A stretch of 64,000 nt of DNA from Denitromonas ohlonensis (GTDB taxonomy: Bacteria > Pseudomonadota > Gammaproteobacteria > Burkholderiales > Rhodocyclaceae). Shown here one piece after another: positions 19,472-27,621 of the stretch (position 1 is the first letter of the stretch; every line of letters begins with the position of its first letter). The notes under the pieces are model-generated. The model worked only from the letters and a program-made list of their open reading frames with translations. It was not told where the DNA came from and ran no database searches. Location of the stretch: contig NZ_VMNI01000003.1 of assembly GCF_007625205.1 (NCBI RefSeq), positions 124,001-188,000 on the forward strand, written 5' to 3'. The position numbers were made by a program, and so were the translations under genes.

Positions 19472-19843
19472 ATGAAAAGCATCCAAGTGTTCGATCCCGC
19501 CCTGTGCTGCAGCTCCGGTGTGTGCGGCGTTGACGCCGACCAGGCCCTCATCACCTTCGCCGCCGACCTCGAGTGGGCGGCGCAGAACGGCGCCCGTATC
19601 GACCGCTTCAACCTCGGCCAGCAGCCGCTGGCCTTTGCCGGCAACGCCACGGTCAAGAGCTTTCTCGACCGCTCCGGCCCCGACGCGCTGCCGCTGATTC
19701 TGCTCGACGGCGAGATCGCCATGGCCGGCCGCTACCCCAGCCGCGCCGAACTGACCCACTGGCTGGGCACCGCCGACGCGGCACCGGCCGAAGCCGAACC
19801 CGAAGTCAGCGGTTGCTGCTCCGGCGGCCGTTGCGCCGGCTGA
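19472..19843 (+). CDS. arsD: Arsenite metallochaperone ArsD
   Basis: A 123-residue ArsD, which delivers As(III) to the ArsA ATPase and is a weak secondary repressor in some systems. The functional cysteines Cys12, Cys13 and Cys18 are all present (LCCSSGVCG at 11-19). The C-terminal tail has a further vicinal pair and single Cys (SGCCSGGRC). It is preceded by AAGGA and lies 34 bp after arsR and 8 bp before arsA, so it is an operon member. Confidence 0.93.
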   Translation: MKSIQVFDPALCCSSGVCGVDADQALITFAADLEWAAQNGARIDRFNLGQQPLAFAGNATVKSFLDRSGPDALPLILLDGEIAMAGRYPSRAELTHWLGTADAAPAEAEPEVSGCCSGGRCAG

Positions 19844-19851
19844 GCGCCGCC

Positions 19852-21657
19852 ATGCACTTCCTCGACCAAGCGCCGCGCTGCATGTTCTTCACCGGCAAAG
19901 GCGGCGTCGGCAAGACCTCGCTGGCCTGCGCCACCGCCATCCGACTGGCTGACGCGGGGCGGCGGGTGTTGCTGGTCAGCACCGACCCGGCCTCCAACGT
20001 GGGGCAGGTGTTTGGTATCGAGATTGGCAACCGCATCGTGCCGGTGGCCGAGGTGCCCGGCCTGTCGGCACTGGAGATCGACCCCCAGCAAGCCGCCCAG
20101 GCCTACCGCGACCGCATCGTCGGCCCGGTGCGCGGCGTGTTGCCCGAGGCGGTGATCCGCAGCATCGAAGAGCAGTTGTCGGGCGCCTGCACCACTGAAA
20201 TCGCCGCCTTTGACGAATTTACCGCGCTGCTCACCGACGCCAGCCTCACCGCCGACTTCGAGCATGTCATCTTCGACACCGCACCCACCGGCCACACCAT
20301 TCGCCTGCTGCAGTTGCCCGGCGCGTGGACCGGCTTTCTCGACGCCGGCAAAGGCGACGCCTCCTGCCTCGGCCCGCTGGCCGGGCTGGAGAAGCAGCGC
20401 ACGCAATACAAGGCCGCCGTCGCCGCGCTGGCCGACCCGGCGCGCACACGCCTGGTGCTGGTCGCCCGCGCTCAGCAATCCACGCTGCGCGAAGTCGCGC
20501 GCACCCATGCTGAGCTGGCCGCCATCGGCCTGTCGCAACAACACCTCGTGATCAACGGCATCCTGTCACGCGCCGACGCCGGCGACGACCCGCTGGCCCG
20601 CGCCCTGTGCGACCGCGAAGACGCCGCACTGGCCGCACGGCCCGAGCCCCTGCACGCCCTGCCGACCGACACCGTGCCGCTCAAGGCCTTCAATCTGGTC
20701 GGGCTGGACGCCGTGCGGCAGTTGCTCGCCAACACCCCGGCCCCCGTCACTGCCGGCGCACCGGCCACCCCGGCCTTTGACGCGCCCGACTTCGCCGCGC
20801 TGATCGACGGCATCGCCGCCGGCGGCCACGGCCTGATCATGCTGATGGGCAAGGGCGGCGTGGGCAAAACCACGCTCGCCGCCGCGCTGGCGCTCGAACT
20901 CGCGCAACGCGGCCTGCCGGTGCACCTGTCCACCTCCGACCCCGCCGCGCATCTGGCCGACACGCTGGCCGGCTCGCTGCCGGGCCTGACCGTCAGCCGC
21001 ATCGACCCCGTGGCCGAAACCGCGCGCTACCGCGAGCAGGTGCTCGCCACCCGCGGCGCCGCGCTCGACGCGCACGGCCGCGCCCTGCTCGAAGAAGACC
21101 TGCGCTCGCCCTGCACCGAAGAGATCGCCGTCTTCCAGGCCTTCTCGCGCGTCATCCGCGAGGCCGGCAAGCAGTTTGTGGTGATGGATACCGCGCCCAC
21201 CGGCCACTCCCTGCTGCTGCTCGACGCCACCGGCGCCTATCACCGCGAAATGCTTCGCCAGCGTGGCGCGCAGGCGCAGGTCGAGATCACTCCCATGCAG
21301 CAACTGCAGGACCCGGCACAGACCAAGGTGCTACTCGTGACCCTCGCCGAGACCACGCCGGTGCTCGAAGCAGCCCACCTGCAGGCCGACCTGCGCCGCG
21401 CCGGCATCGAACCCTGGGCCTGGGTCATCAACAACAGCATCGCCGCCGCCGGCAGCGAGGCGCCCCTGCTGCGACAGCGCGCGCACAACGAACTGCGCGA
21501 GATCGACGCCGTGGCGCGCGAGCATGCCCACCGCTACGCTGTGGTGCCGCTGCTGCAGGACGAACCGGTCGGCGTCGATCGCCTGCTCGCGCTGGCCGAA
21601 CGGCGCATCGCCGATCGCTCACGCAATGTTGCGTGCGGAGCGTCCACGGCCGGATGA
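19852..21657 (+). CDS. arsA: Arsenite-stimulated ATPase ArsA
   Basis: A 601-residue ArsA with two homologous nucleotide-binding halves. Half 1 has FTGKGGVGKTSLACA (A1 P-loop, ~residue 10) and FDTAPTGHTIRLLQLPG. Half 2 has MGKGGVGKTTLAAALA (A2 P-loop, ~residue 345) and MDTAPTGHSLLLLDATG. The metal-site cysteine regions SGACTTEIAAF and SPCTEEIAVF are present in both halves. ArsA normally energises the ArsB pump; no arsB, acr3 or arsC lies in this window. The last ~10 codons and the stop fall inside a palindromic repeat (21648-21669), so the C-terminal tail (...VACGASTAG) looks repeat-derived. Confidence 0.94.
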   Translation: MHFLDQAPRCMFFTGKGGVGKTSLACATAIRLADAGRRVLLVSTDPASNVGQVFGIEIGNRIVPVAEVPGLSALEIDPQQAAQAYRDRIVGPVRGVLPEAVIRSIEEQLSGACTTEIAAFDEFTALLTDASLTADFEHVIFDTAPTGHTIRLLQLPGAWTGFLDAGKGDASCLGPLAGLEKQRTQYKAAVAALADPARTRLVLVARAQQSTLREVARTHAELAAIGLSQQHLVINGILSRADAGDDPLARALCDREDAALAARPEPLHALPTDTVPLKAFNLVGLDAVRQLLANTPAPVTAGAPATPAFDAPDFAALIDGIAAGGHGLIMLMGKGGVGKTTLAAALALELAQRGLPVHLSTSDPAAHLADTLAGSLPGLTVSRIDPVAETARYREQVLATRGAALDAHGRALLEEDLRSPCTEEIAVFQAFSRVIREAGKQFVVMDTAPTGHSLLLLDATGAYHREMLRQRGAQAQVEITPMQQLQDPAQTKVLLVTLAETTPVLEAAHLQADLRRAGIEPWAWVINNSIAAAGSEAPLLRQRAHNELREIDAVAREHAHRYAVVPLLQDEPVGVDRLLALAERRIADRSRNVACGASTAG

Positions 21658-21716
21658 ATCCGGCCCTACGCCTCAACGCTCTTCGGTATCCCTCGTAGGG
21701 CCGGATTCATCCGGCC
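21648..21716. repeat. Inverted pair of short palindromes (GGCCGGATGAATCCGGCC-type)
   Basis: GGCCGGATGAATCCGGCCCTAC (21648-21669) is followed 25 bp later by its inverted copy GTAGGGCCGGATTCATCCGGCC (21695-21716). Each is itself palindromic. The GTAG/CTAC feet face inward, forming a BIME-like pair. The first supplies the arsA stop codon. Confidence 0.78.
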
Positions 21717-21836
21717 ACCACCCGCTGAATTCAATAGACGCACCGCCCAGACCACAGCACGACTCGCGTGGCCTGCCGTGGCCCGGCCACGCCGACGCGG
21801 CATCGAGACATCGCAAACACGCACCGATCGCCACCG

Positions 21837-22330
21837 CCTCATTTTGCGGCAGCGCAAAAAAACCCTGCGACCTCAGTCGGATAGCCCGGCAACGCACAGC
21901 TTATCCACAGTCTCGCACACGCCAGACGGGGATAAGTGCTGGGTTCAACACCGCGGAAAGGCCCGGCCGGCAAGGCTTTCATGCCAATCGCGTGCTTTCG
22001 CCCCGCCACGCCGTGTTTGCCTCATTTTGCGGCATCGCAAAAAACCTGAGTCGTCTCAATCGGATAGGTGGCTGCCACACAGCTTATCCACACCTTCGCC
22101 CACGGCGAACGGGGATAAAACCCCGCCCCACCGCGCCGAAATGCCCGACTGGCGCGGGTTTCATGCGAATCGGCTGGTGTTGGCGTGCGGACGCGCCGAT
22201 TGCCTCATTTTTAAGCAGTCCCAGAAAACTCCATCGCCTCAAGCACATAGCGCGGCCTCTCACAGCTTGTCCACAAGCCTGCCCACGCTGGCCGTGGATA
22301 AACGCCACGCCCCAGCCGGGCGGTGGACAT
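21837..22330. repeat. Three tandem 183-bp units with DnaA-box-like sequences
   Basis: Units start at 21837, 22020 and 22203 (CCTCATTTTGCGGC.. / CCTCATTTTGCGGC.. / CCTCATTTTTAAGC..), a constant 183-bp period although overall identity is only moderate. The third is cut by the LysR gene end. Each contains CACAGCTTATCCACA or CACAGCTTGTCCACA, with TTATCCACA at 21901 and 22084 and TTGTCCACA at 22267. A matching GGATAA block lies 27 bp later, able to pair as CTTATCC/GGATAAG. Units 1 and 2 also have the hairpin TTTTGCG/CGCAAAA. TTATCCACA equals the consensus DnaA box. No dnaA, dnaN or rep gene is near. Regulatory DNA, structured RNA or a DnaA-titration site are possible. Confidence 0.75.
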
Positions 22331-23233
22331 CTAGCCCGCTTCGCGCGCTATTGCGGTAGGCGGCTCAATGCCCCACACCGCGCAGAGTTGATCCATCACC
22401 GCGCGGATCAGCGGGTCGTTCTCGCGCTTGCGCAGATAGACGAATTGCAGCGGCACCGAGGGCAGCGCCACCGGCAGCTCATAGGCCTGCTCGTCGTCCG
22501 AAAACACCCCAGCCCGCACGATGCCCAGGCCGACACCGGCGCGGATCATCTCGATCAGGGCGTCTTCCTGGTTGGCGATCAGGGTCCGCGTGGGCTCGCA
22601 GCAGTGCGCATCGAAAAGCGCGCGCATGGCCGCAAAGTGCGAGCAGTCGGGCGAGGTATACACCCAGGGCAGACGCGCCAGATCGGCCACTTCGGTGGAG
22701 GTGATCTGATCGCGCAGCGAGGCCGGCGCGCCGATCACCAGCGGCTCATCGCACAGGAAACACACGCTCATGCTCGGGTCGTCGATCTCGCCGGTCACAA
22801 AGGCGGCGTCGAGCTTGCCGACACGCACCGCCGGCAGGTTGGTGCCGGTCGAGCCGGTGAGCATGGCCACTTCAAGACGGGGATAGTGTTCGGCCAGCCC
22901 GGCCTGCAGCGCGGTCAGGCGCAGAAAGCGGGCGTCGGTGTTGAGGCCGATGCGCACGCTGCCGATCAGTTCGTCCTGCAAGCCCTTGGCGTGCTGCATC
23001 ACGGCGCTGGCGGCGGCCAGCGCCTGGCGGGCGCGGGGCAGTAGCTCTTCGCCCACCGGGGTCAGCCGCATGCCTTTCGGGGTGCGGTCGAACAGGGTCA
23101 CGCCTAGGGTCTCTTCCAGCGCCTTGATGTGCGCGCTGATCGCCGGCTGGCTGGTAAACAGGCGCTCGGCGGCGCGGGTGAGGTGTTTTTCCTCGGCGAC
23201 CGCAACAAAGGTTCTGAGGTGGTAGAGCTCCAT
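22331..23233 (-). CDS. LysR-family transcriptional regulator
   Basis: A 300-residue LysR protein. HTH: MELYHLRTFVAVAEEKHLTRAAERLFTSQPAISAHIKALEE; effector domain from LIGSVRIGLNTDARFLRL. It is clearly paralogous to the LysR at 53501-54394: both share the first helix, SQPAISAHIKALEE, DRTPKGM/ERTPKGM, GSVRIGLNTDA and the NQ(E/K)DA segment. ATG 23233 is the family start. It diverges from the DUF1127 gene (23393), and such LysR/DUF1127 pairs are common. Confidence 0.87.
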   Translation of the reverse strand: MELYHLRTFVAVAEEKHLTRAAERLFTSQPAISAHIKALEETLGVTLFDRTPKGMRLTPVGEELLPRARQALAAASAVMQHAKGLQDELIGSVRIGLNTDARFLRLTALQAGLAEHYPRLEVAMLTGSTGTNLPAVRVGKLDAAFVTGEIDDPSMSVCFLCDEPLVIGAPASLRDQITSTEVADLARLPWVYTSPDCSHFAAMRALFDAHCCEPTRTLIANQEDALIEMIRAGVGLGIVRAGVFSDDEQAYELPVALPSVPLQFVYLRKRENDPLIRAVMDQLCAVWGIEPPTAIAREAG

Positions 23234-23392
23234 GACCTGATCCCGAAAATGCGTCTGACCCACAGTACACCGTAGATCACGAACCCACGCCATCACAATT
23301 TCCGAAGACGCGAATCCGAATAAACGATTGGATGCATTTGTCCTGAGCGGCCAAGCTTCAACTCACTAAAGCCCCACTCAAGGAGACGCATC

Positions 23393-23620
23393 ATGAGCAG
23401 CCTGACACACAAAGCTTGCGCCCCTGCCGTCGCCCGCACCGACATTGCCTCGGTGCTGCGCCAACTGGGCCATGCACTGCGCACCACCATTACCGTCTGG
23501 CGCAAGCGCAGCGCCGCCCGCCGCGAACTGCGCGAGCTGGATGAACATGTGCTGCGCGATGTCGGCATCAGCCGCAGCCAGGCGGACTTTGAAGGCAGCA
23601 AGCCGTTCTGGGTGAAGTGA
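23393..23620 (+). CDS. DUF1127 small basic protein
   Basis: A 75-residue protein whose C-terminal 45 residues form the DUF1127 (YjiS-like) domain: ITVWRKRSAARRELRELDEHVLRDVGISRSQADFE. These small Arg-rich proteins influence RNA turnover and phosphate or stress responses in some alphaproteobacteria; their role here is unknown. ATG follows AAGGAGA. The upstream region shared with the divergent LysR gene contains ATGCAT-centred sequence (23325-23350) that resembles part of the structured elements at 6965 and 9913. Confidence 0.85.
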   Translation: MSSLTHKACAPAVARTDIASVLRQLGHALRTTITVWRKRSAARRELRELDEHVLRDVGISRSQADFEGSKPFWVK

Positions 23621-23693
23621 GGGGGCCGAATTCGCGGTGTGGTGAACCGCGAGCTGGCCACCCTGCGGGCATCACGGCATCGCACGACGACGC

Positions 23694-23723
23694 GTAGGGT
23701 GGGCGGCTCGCCGCCCACCCTAC
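23694..23723. repeat. Perfect REP-like hairpin GTAGGGTGGGCGG...
   Basis: GTAGGGTGGGCGGC and GCCGCCCACCCTAC are exact complements around a TC centre. A near-identical half occurs at 44901-44927. It could act as a barrier between convergent genes here. Confidence 0.75.
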
Positions 23724-23783
23724 CGCCGCCGACCCCACCCTCAACCCAATACCCCATCGCGCCGCCAAGCCACTCGCCCGGCC

Positions 23784-24200
23784 TCAGCCCTCGGGCATCT
23801 GCTCAATCACCATCCACTGCACGCCAAAGCGATCCACCAGCATGCCGAACTGCCGGGCGAAAAAGGTGGGCGCCAAAGGCATGCGCACCTCGCCCCCCTC
23901 GGACAGCGCTGCAAATACGCGCTGTGCCTCCGCGTCGTCGGCCACGTCGACCGACAAGGCAAAACCGTCGAAGCCGGCCGCCTCACCGCACATCCCGTCC
24001 GAGGCCATCACCATGGTGTCACCGATCTTGAGATTGGCATGCATCACCTTGTCGGCCATGCCGGGCATCTCCGGCATCGCCCCCGGCGGGGCGTCGCTGA
24101 AGCGCATCAGCGCGGTCACTTCGGCGCCAAGCGCCTCGGTGTAGAGACTCAGCGCGGCTTCGCAGTCACCGCGGAACAACAAATAGGGTTCGACTCGCAT
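23784..24200 (-). CDS. VOC-family protein (PhnB-like)
   Basis: A 138-residue vicinal-oxygen-chelate fold protein of the PhnB/DUF1428-like group: VEPYLLFRGDCEAALSLYTEALGAEVTALMRFSDAPPG, then VMHANLKIGDTMVMASDG and FGMLVDRFGVQWMVIEQ. These are often glyoxalase/bleomycin-resistance-like proteins with unknown ligands. Its start overlaps the 3' end of the SRPBCC gene by 35 nt, and it is the last gene of the sigma-factor operon. Confidence 0.82.
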   Translation of the reverse strand: MRVEPYLLFRGDCEAALSLYTEALGAEVTALMRFSDAPPGAMPEMPGMADKVMHANLKIGDTMVMASDGMCGEAAGFDGFALSVDVADDAEAQRVFAALSEGGEVRMPLAPTFFARQFGMLVDRFGVQWMVIEQMPEG

Positions 24201-24738
24201 GATGTGACTCCTGCTCTGTTTGGATTTCGATCTCGCCGGCCAGATACGCCTCGAGACGCGCCCAGGCATCAAGGGCATCTCGGCGCAGGCGATCGTGCCC
24301 GTCTTCAAAAGCACATATCTCGGCCTCGCTCGCATGGATCGGTCGCGAGCACAGGCGAAGCTCGGTGTCGCCGGCCACGTCGGCCAGCTCCAATGTGTGA
24401 TGCACATAGCGCGGCCAGTGCGGCACGCGCGGGTGGCGGGTCACGCCGCCACTGGCATCCAGCAACGAGGCGACAAACACAAGCCGCACCGCCTCGATGA
24501 TGTCGCGATACACCCAACGCCCGCAGCGAGGCGGCGCGTTCGGCCGCTCGATCGTGTAGAGAAAACGCCCGCCCAGATGGAAGCTCAGGGATGCGGCGCG
24601 CATTTGCGCCCCCGCCGGGGCCCCCCATTGCGTGAGGTGACCGACCTCCGACAAGGCCGCCCAGACCCTGTCGCGCGGCGCAGCGACGCCATGGGTCAGG
24701 GCAAACGCGACGCGGCGTGGATCGGCACGCATGTCCAT
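24166..24738 (-). CDS. SRPBCC / Aha1-like domain protein
   Basis: A 190-residue START-like (SRPBCC) ligand-binding fold protein: VAFALTHGVAAPRDRVWAALSEVGHLTQWGAP, FHLGGRFLYTIERPN, then the C-terminal helix GHDRLRRDALDAWARLEAYLAG. Three in-frame ATGs lie close together; AGGAGG at 24750-24745 is 6 nt from ATG 24738, which decides the start. The ligand is unknown. Operon neighbours (VOC, SnoaL, YCII) are the usual small-protein partners of this sigma-factor type. Confidence 0.75.
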   Translation of the reverse strand: MDMRADPRRVAFALTHGVAAPRDRVWAALSEVGHLTQWGAPAGAQMRAASLSFHLGGRFLYTIERPNAPPRCGRWVYRDIIEAVRLVFVASLLDASGGVTRHPRVPHWPRYVHHTLELADVAGDTELRLCSRPIHASEAEICAFEDGHDRLRRDALDAWARLEAYLAGEIEIQTEQESHHASRTLFVVPR

Positions 24739-24770
24739 GCGCATCCTCCTGTGTTGTGACGCGCGCCCGC

Positions 24771-25214
24771 TCAAGGCGTCAGTTCAAACTGCGCCTTGCA
24801 GGTCTCGGGATCGAAAGGCACCGAAAAATGCTCATGCGCGATCCGCCACTGGCCATCGACCTTGCGCAGCCCGATCGAGCAACGCATCCAGCCGGCCTGG
24901 GTGTTGCCCTCCGGATCGGTGGCGCCGCAGTACACCAGATAGTGGCCAAAGCCGACGTCCTCGCCGAGCGTGAGCGACAAGTCCTGCATGTCGAACACCA
25001 TCTGGCCGGCACACATCTCCAGGCAGCTACGCCAGTGCGTGTCGTAGGCCGCGCGGTCGGTAAACTGCAAGGGGCCAATGGCATCGAAGGCCACCAGCGA
25101 CGCGGTGTAATAGCCCATGAGACGCGTCACGTCACGGGCGGCCACGGCCTCGCGGCAAGCCGCGAACATCTCGCGCACCGCGGCTTCGTCGGCCGGATTG
25201 TTCTGTGTTGTCAT
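24771..25214 (-). CDS. SnoaL-like / ketosteroid-isomerase-fold protein
   Basis: A 147-residue NTF2-like protein: EAAVREMFAACREAVAARDVTRLMGYYTASLVAFDAIGPLQF is the typical opening helix-strand pattern, and GQWRIAHEHFSVPFD is the closing strand with the His often found in this family. Commonly annotated as nuclear transport factor 2 family or YybH-like. AGGAG lies 8 nt before ATG 25214. Function unknown. Co-transcribed with the YCII and reductase genes. Confidence 0.78.
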   Translation of the reverse strand: MTTQNNPADEAAVREMFAACREAVAARDVTRLMGYYTASLVAFDAIGPLQFTDRAAYDTHWRSCLEMCAGQMVFDMQDLSLTLGEDVGFGHYLVYCGATDPEGNTQAGWMRCSIGLRKVDGQWRIAHEHFSVPFDPETCKAQFELTP

Positions 25215-25240
25215 GTCATCGCTCCTGTTGGGTTGAGTCG

Positions 25241-25585
25241 TCACACTTGCAATTGACGCACCGGCCGCACCTCGACGCTGCCGACACGCGCCGCCGGAAT
25301 CTGCGCCGCGACCTGGATCGCTTCATTCAGATCGCGCGCCTCGACCAGATAGAAACCGGCGAGCTGCTCCTTGGTTTCGGCAAACGGCCCGTCAGTGATC
25401 GACACCTTGCCGCCGCGCATGCGCACGGTGGTGGCGGTGGCCACCGGCTCGAGCGCCTCGGCCGCCAGCATGCGGCCGCTGCCGGCCACCTGCTCGGCAT
25501 AGGCCTGGCATTCGGCGTCTTCGGGGCTGTCGGGCTGGGTATGGAGTTGCTGCTCGTCGGCATACACCAGACACAGGTATTTCAT
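25241..25585 (-). CDS. YCII/DGPF-domain protein
   Basis: A 114-residue YCII-related protein with the signature DGPFAETKEQLAGFYLVEA (residues 65-83), from which the DGPF name comes. DGPF proteins are the conserved genomic partners of ECF42 sigma factors. The start MKYLCLVYADE is typical of the family. An AGGAGA sequence precedes ATG 25585. Function unproven. Confidence 0.9.
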   Translation of the reverse strand: MKYLCLVYADEQQLHTQPDSPEDAECQAYAEQVAGSGRMLAAEALEPVATATTVRMRGGKVSITDGPFAETKEQLAGFYLVEARDLNEAIQVAAQIPAARVGSVEVRPVRQLQV

Positions 25586-25618
25586 GGCGGTCTCCTTGGG
25601 GAATCGATGATGAGCGGG

Positions 25619-26233
25619 TCAGTCCAGCGCAAATGAACCCGTCTCCAGCGTGCCGGCGCGCCGATACACGCTGATGACCGTGCCCTTGCCGGTGGTGTGC
25701 GAGCGCACCAGGCGCAGCGTGGCCGGCGCCGTGCCGGCGCCAAACAGGCGCTTGCCAGCGCCCAGCAGCACGGGAAACACCAGCAGGCGGTATTCGTCGA
25801 TCAGGTCGTGGGCGATCAGCGTCTGCGCCAGATCGCCGCTGCCGTGCACCTGCACTTCACCGGCAAGACGCTGCTTGAGGTCGGCCACTGTCTGCACCAC
25901 GTCGGCCACCGCGGTCGAGTTGTGCCAGTCGAACTGGCGGTGGGCGCGCGAGGCGACGAACTTCGGCAGGGTGTTGAGCTTGCTCGCCACCGGATCGTCG
26001 CGGTCCGTCACACGCGGCCAGTGCGCAGCAAAGATGTCGTAAGTCTTGCGGCCGAGCAAAAAGGCGTCGGCGCGGGCGAAGATGTCGACCATCGTCGCGC
26101 CCATGTCAGCGTCCGCATGCGGCACCAGCCAGCCGCCATGCGTGAAATTGCCGCGGGTGTCTTCCGCCGGCCCGCCGGGGGCCTGCATCACGCCGTCGAG
26201 GCTGAGAAAAGTCGTCAGGGTCAGTTCGGCCAC
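25619..26233 (-). CDS. Dihydrofolate reductase-family protein (RibD C-terminal fold)
   Basis: A 204-residue protein of the DHFR/RibD-C superfamily: LTTFLSLDGVMQAPGGPAED at the N-terminus, ADAFLLGRKTYDIFAAHWP, KFVASRAHRQFDWHNS, VHGSGDLAQTLIAHDLIDEYRLLVFPVLLGAGKRLF and the late SVYRR strand. NADPH-dependent reductase activity is plausible; it is not a canonical folate enzyme. The start is GTG 26233, preceded by AGGAG with 6-nt spacing; the ATG at 26296 lies upstream of that RBS and is rejected. Confidence 0.85.
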   Translation of the reverse strand: MAELTLTTFLSLDGVMQAPGGPAEDTRGNFTHGGWLVPHADADMGATMVDIFARADAFLLGRKTYDIFAAHWPRVTDRDDPVASKLNTLPKFVASRAHRQFDWHNSTAVADVVQTVADLKQRLAGEVQVHGSGDLAQTLIAHDLIDEYRLLVFPVLLGAGKRLFGAGTAPATLRLVRSHTTGKGTVISVYRRAGTLETGSFALD

Positions 26234-26320
26234 GATCGGCTCCTGTTTTTTTGGGGTTTCGCCCCTTAGTCGCCCGCCGTGACGGTCATTCGACAACCGT
26301 TCGTCGGCCCGCCCGCGGGT

Positions 26321-27595
26321 TCAGCGCAGATGCGCAAGCCGTGCGGCGAGATGGCGCCGCTCGGGGCCCGGCCGGGTCAGCGCCAGCGCCCGGGAAAAAG
26401 CCGCCCGGGCACCGTCGCGCTCGCCCAAACGCTGCAGCAGCTCGCCGCGGGCGGCGTGCGCCAGCCGGTAGTCGGCCAGCTCGCCATCCGCGAGCAGCGC
26501 ATCGATCAACGCCAGACCGGCCGCCGGCCCGTCGCGCATGGCGACTGCCACTGCGCGGTTGAGCGCCACCACCGGCGAGGGCTCGGCGCGCATCAGCACC
26601 TCGTAGAGCCCGACGATCTGCGGCCAGTCGGTGTCGGCGGCCGTGGGCGCCTCGGCATGCACCGCGGCGATTGCCGCCTGCAGCGCATAAGGGCCAACGC
26701 GGCGCGAGCGCAGCGCCGTCTCCACCAGGGCGCAGCCCTCGTCGATCAGCGTGCGGTTCCACCGGCCGCGATCCTGCGCGTCGAGCAACACCAGCTCGCC
26801 ATCGGCCGTCGTGCGCGCCGCGCGGCGCGACTCGGTCAGCAGCATCAGCGCCAGCAGGCCCTGGGCCTCGGGCTCGGGCAGCAGCGCGACCAGCAGCCGG
26901 CCAAGGCGGATGGCTTCGTCGGAGAGGTCGGCCCGCGTCAGCGCCTCGCCGTCGGAGGCGAGGTAGCCCTCGTTGAAGATCAGGTAGATCACCCGCAGCA
27001 CGCTGTCGAGCCGCGCCGCCAGCGCCGGCCCCTCGGGCACCTCGTAGGGGATGCGCGCATCGCGGATCTTGCCCTTGGCGCGCACGATGCGCTGCGCCAG
27101 TGTCGGTGTGGCAGTCAGGAAGGCGCTGGCGATGGCCTCGGTGGTCAGGCCGCACACTTCACGCAGGGTCAGCGCCACCTGCGCCTCGGGCGCCAGCGCC
27201 GGGTGGCAGCAGGTGAAGATCAGCCGCAGACGGTCGTCCTCGATGCCGCAGGCCGGCTCGGCCGCCGTCTGCTCCTCCTCCGCCAGTCGCCAGGCCAGCT
27301 CGGTGAGCGAGGCATCGAAGCGCGCGCGCTGGCGGATGCGGTCAATCGCGCGAAAACGCCCCGCCGACACCAGCCAGGCGCGCGGATTGTCCGGCACGCC
27401 ATCGCGCGGCCACTGCGCCATGGCCGCGATGAAGGCCTCCTGCACCGCCTCCTCCGCCAGATCGAAATCACCCAGCAGGCGGATCAGCGTGGCGCGGATG
27501 CGGCGGGCGTCGCTGCGGTAGAGGGCGTCGATGTGGGCGGGGATGTCGGCGGGGATGTCGGCGGATGCACCGGCGGGCATGGTCATCTCGGTCAA
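26321..27595 (-). CDS. ECF42-type RNA polymerase sigma factor with C-terminal TPR-like domain
   Basis: A 424-residue sigma factor. Region 2: [46 protein letters not shown]; region 4: [53 protein letters not shown] long C-terminal extension of ~200 residues contains a helical repeat ([13 protein letters not shown]-like segment [20 protein letters not shown]). This architecture, plus the downstream DGPF gene, identifies the ECF42 group, which works without a classical anti-sigma factor. The start is set at TTG 27595 (AGGAG, 6-nt spacing); ATG 27586 is the alternative. Confidence 0.9.
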   Translation of the reverse strand: MTEMTMPAGASADIPADIPAHIDALYRSDARRIRATLIRLLGDFDLAEEAVQEAFIAAMAQWPRDGVPDNPRAWLVSAGRFRAIDRIRQRARFDASLTELAWRLAEEEQTAAEPACGIEDDRLRLIFTCCHPALAPEAQVALTLREVCGLTTEAIASAFLTATPTLAQRIVRAKGKIRDARIPYEVPEGPALAARLDSVLRVIYLIFNEGYLASDGEALTRADLSDEAIRLGRLLVALLPEPEAQGLLALMLLTESRRAARTTADGELVLLDAQDRGRWNRTLIDEGCALVETALRSRRVGPYALQAAIAAVHAEAPTAADTDWPQIVGLYEVLMRAEPSPVVALNRAVAVAMRDGPAAGLALIDALLADGELADYRLAHAARGELLQRLGERDGARAAFSRALALTRPGPERRHLAARLAHLR

Positions 27596-27621
27596 TCCCG
27601 TCTCCTGCTTTGGCTGGCGCA

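Noticed and set aside
21837-22330. Tandem array as a CRISPR or replication origin
   Set aside because: Period and divergence do not fit CRISPR spacing. No dnaA, dnaN or replication protein gene is near, so oriC is unlikely despite DnaA-box-like sites.
21524-23044. Long plus-strand frames (including 21778-22359) running through the 183-bp units with repeating 61-residue patterns
   Set aside because: The repeat period of 183 is a multiple of three, so open frames repeat automatically. Two different frames are both open, and neither has a convincing start signal or a known domain, so I treat the units as non-coding.
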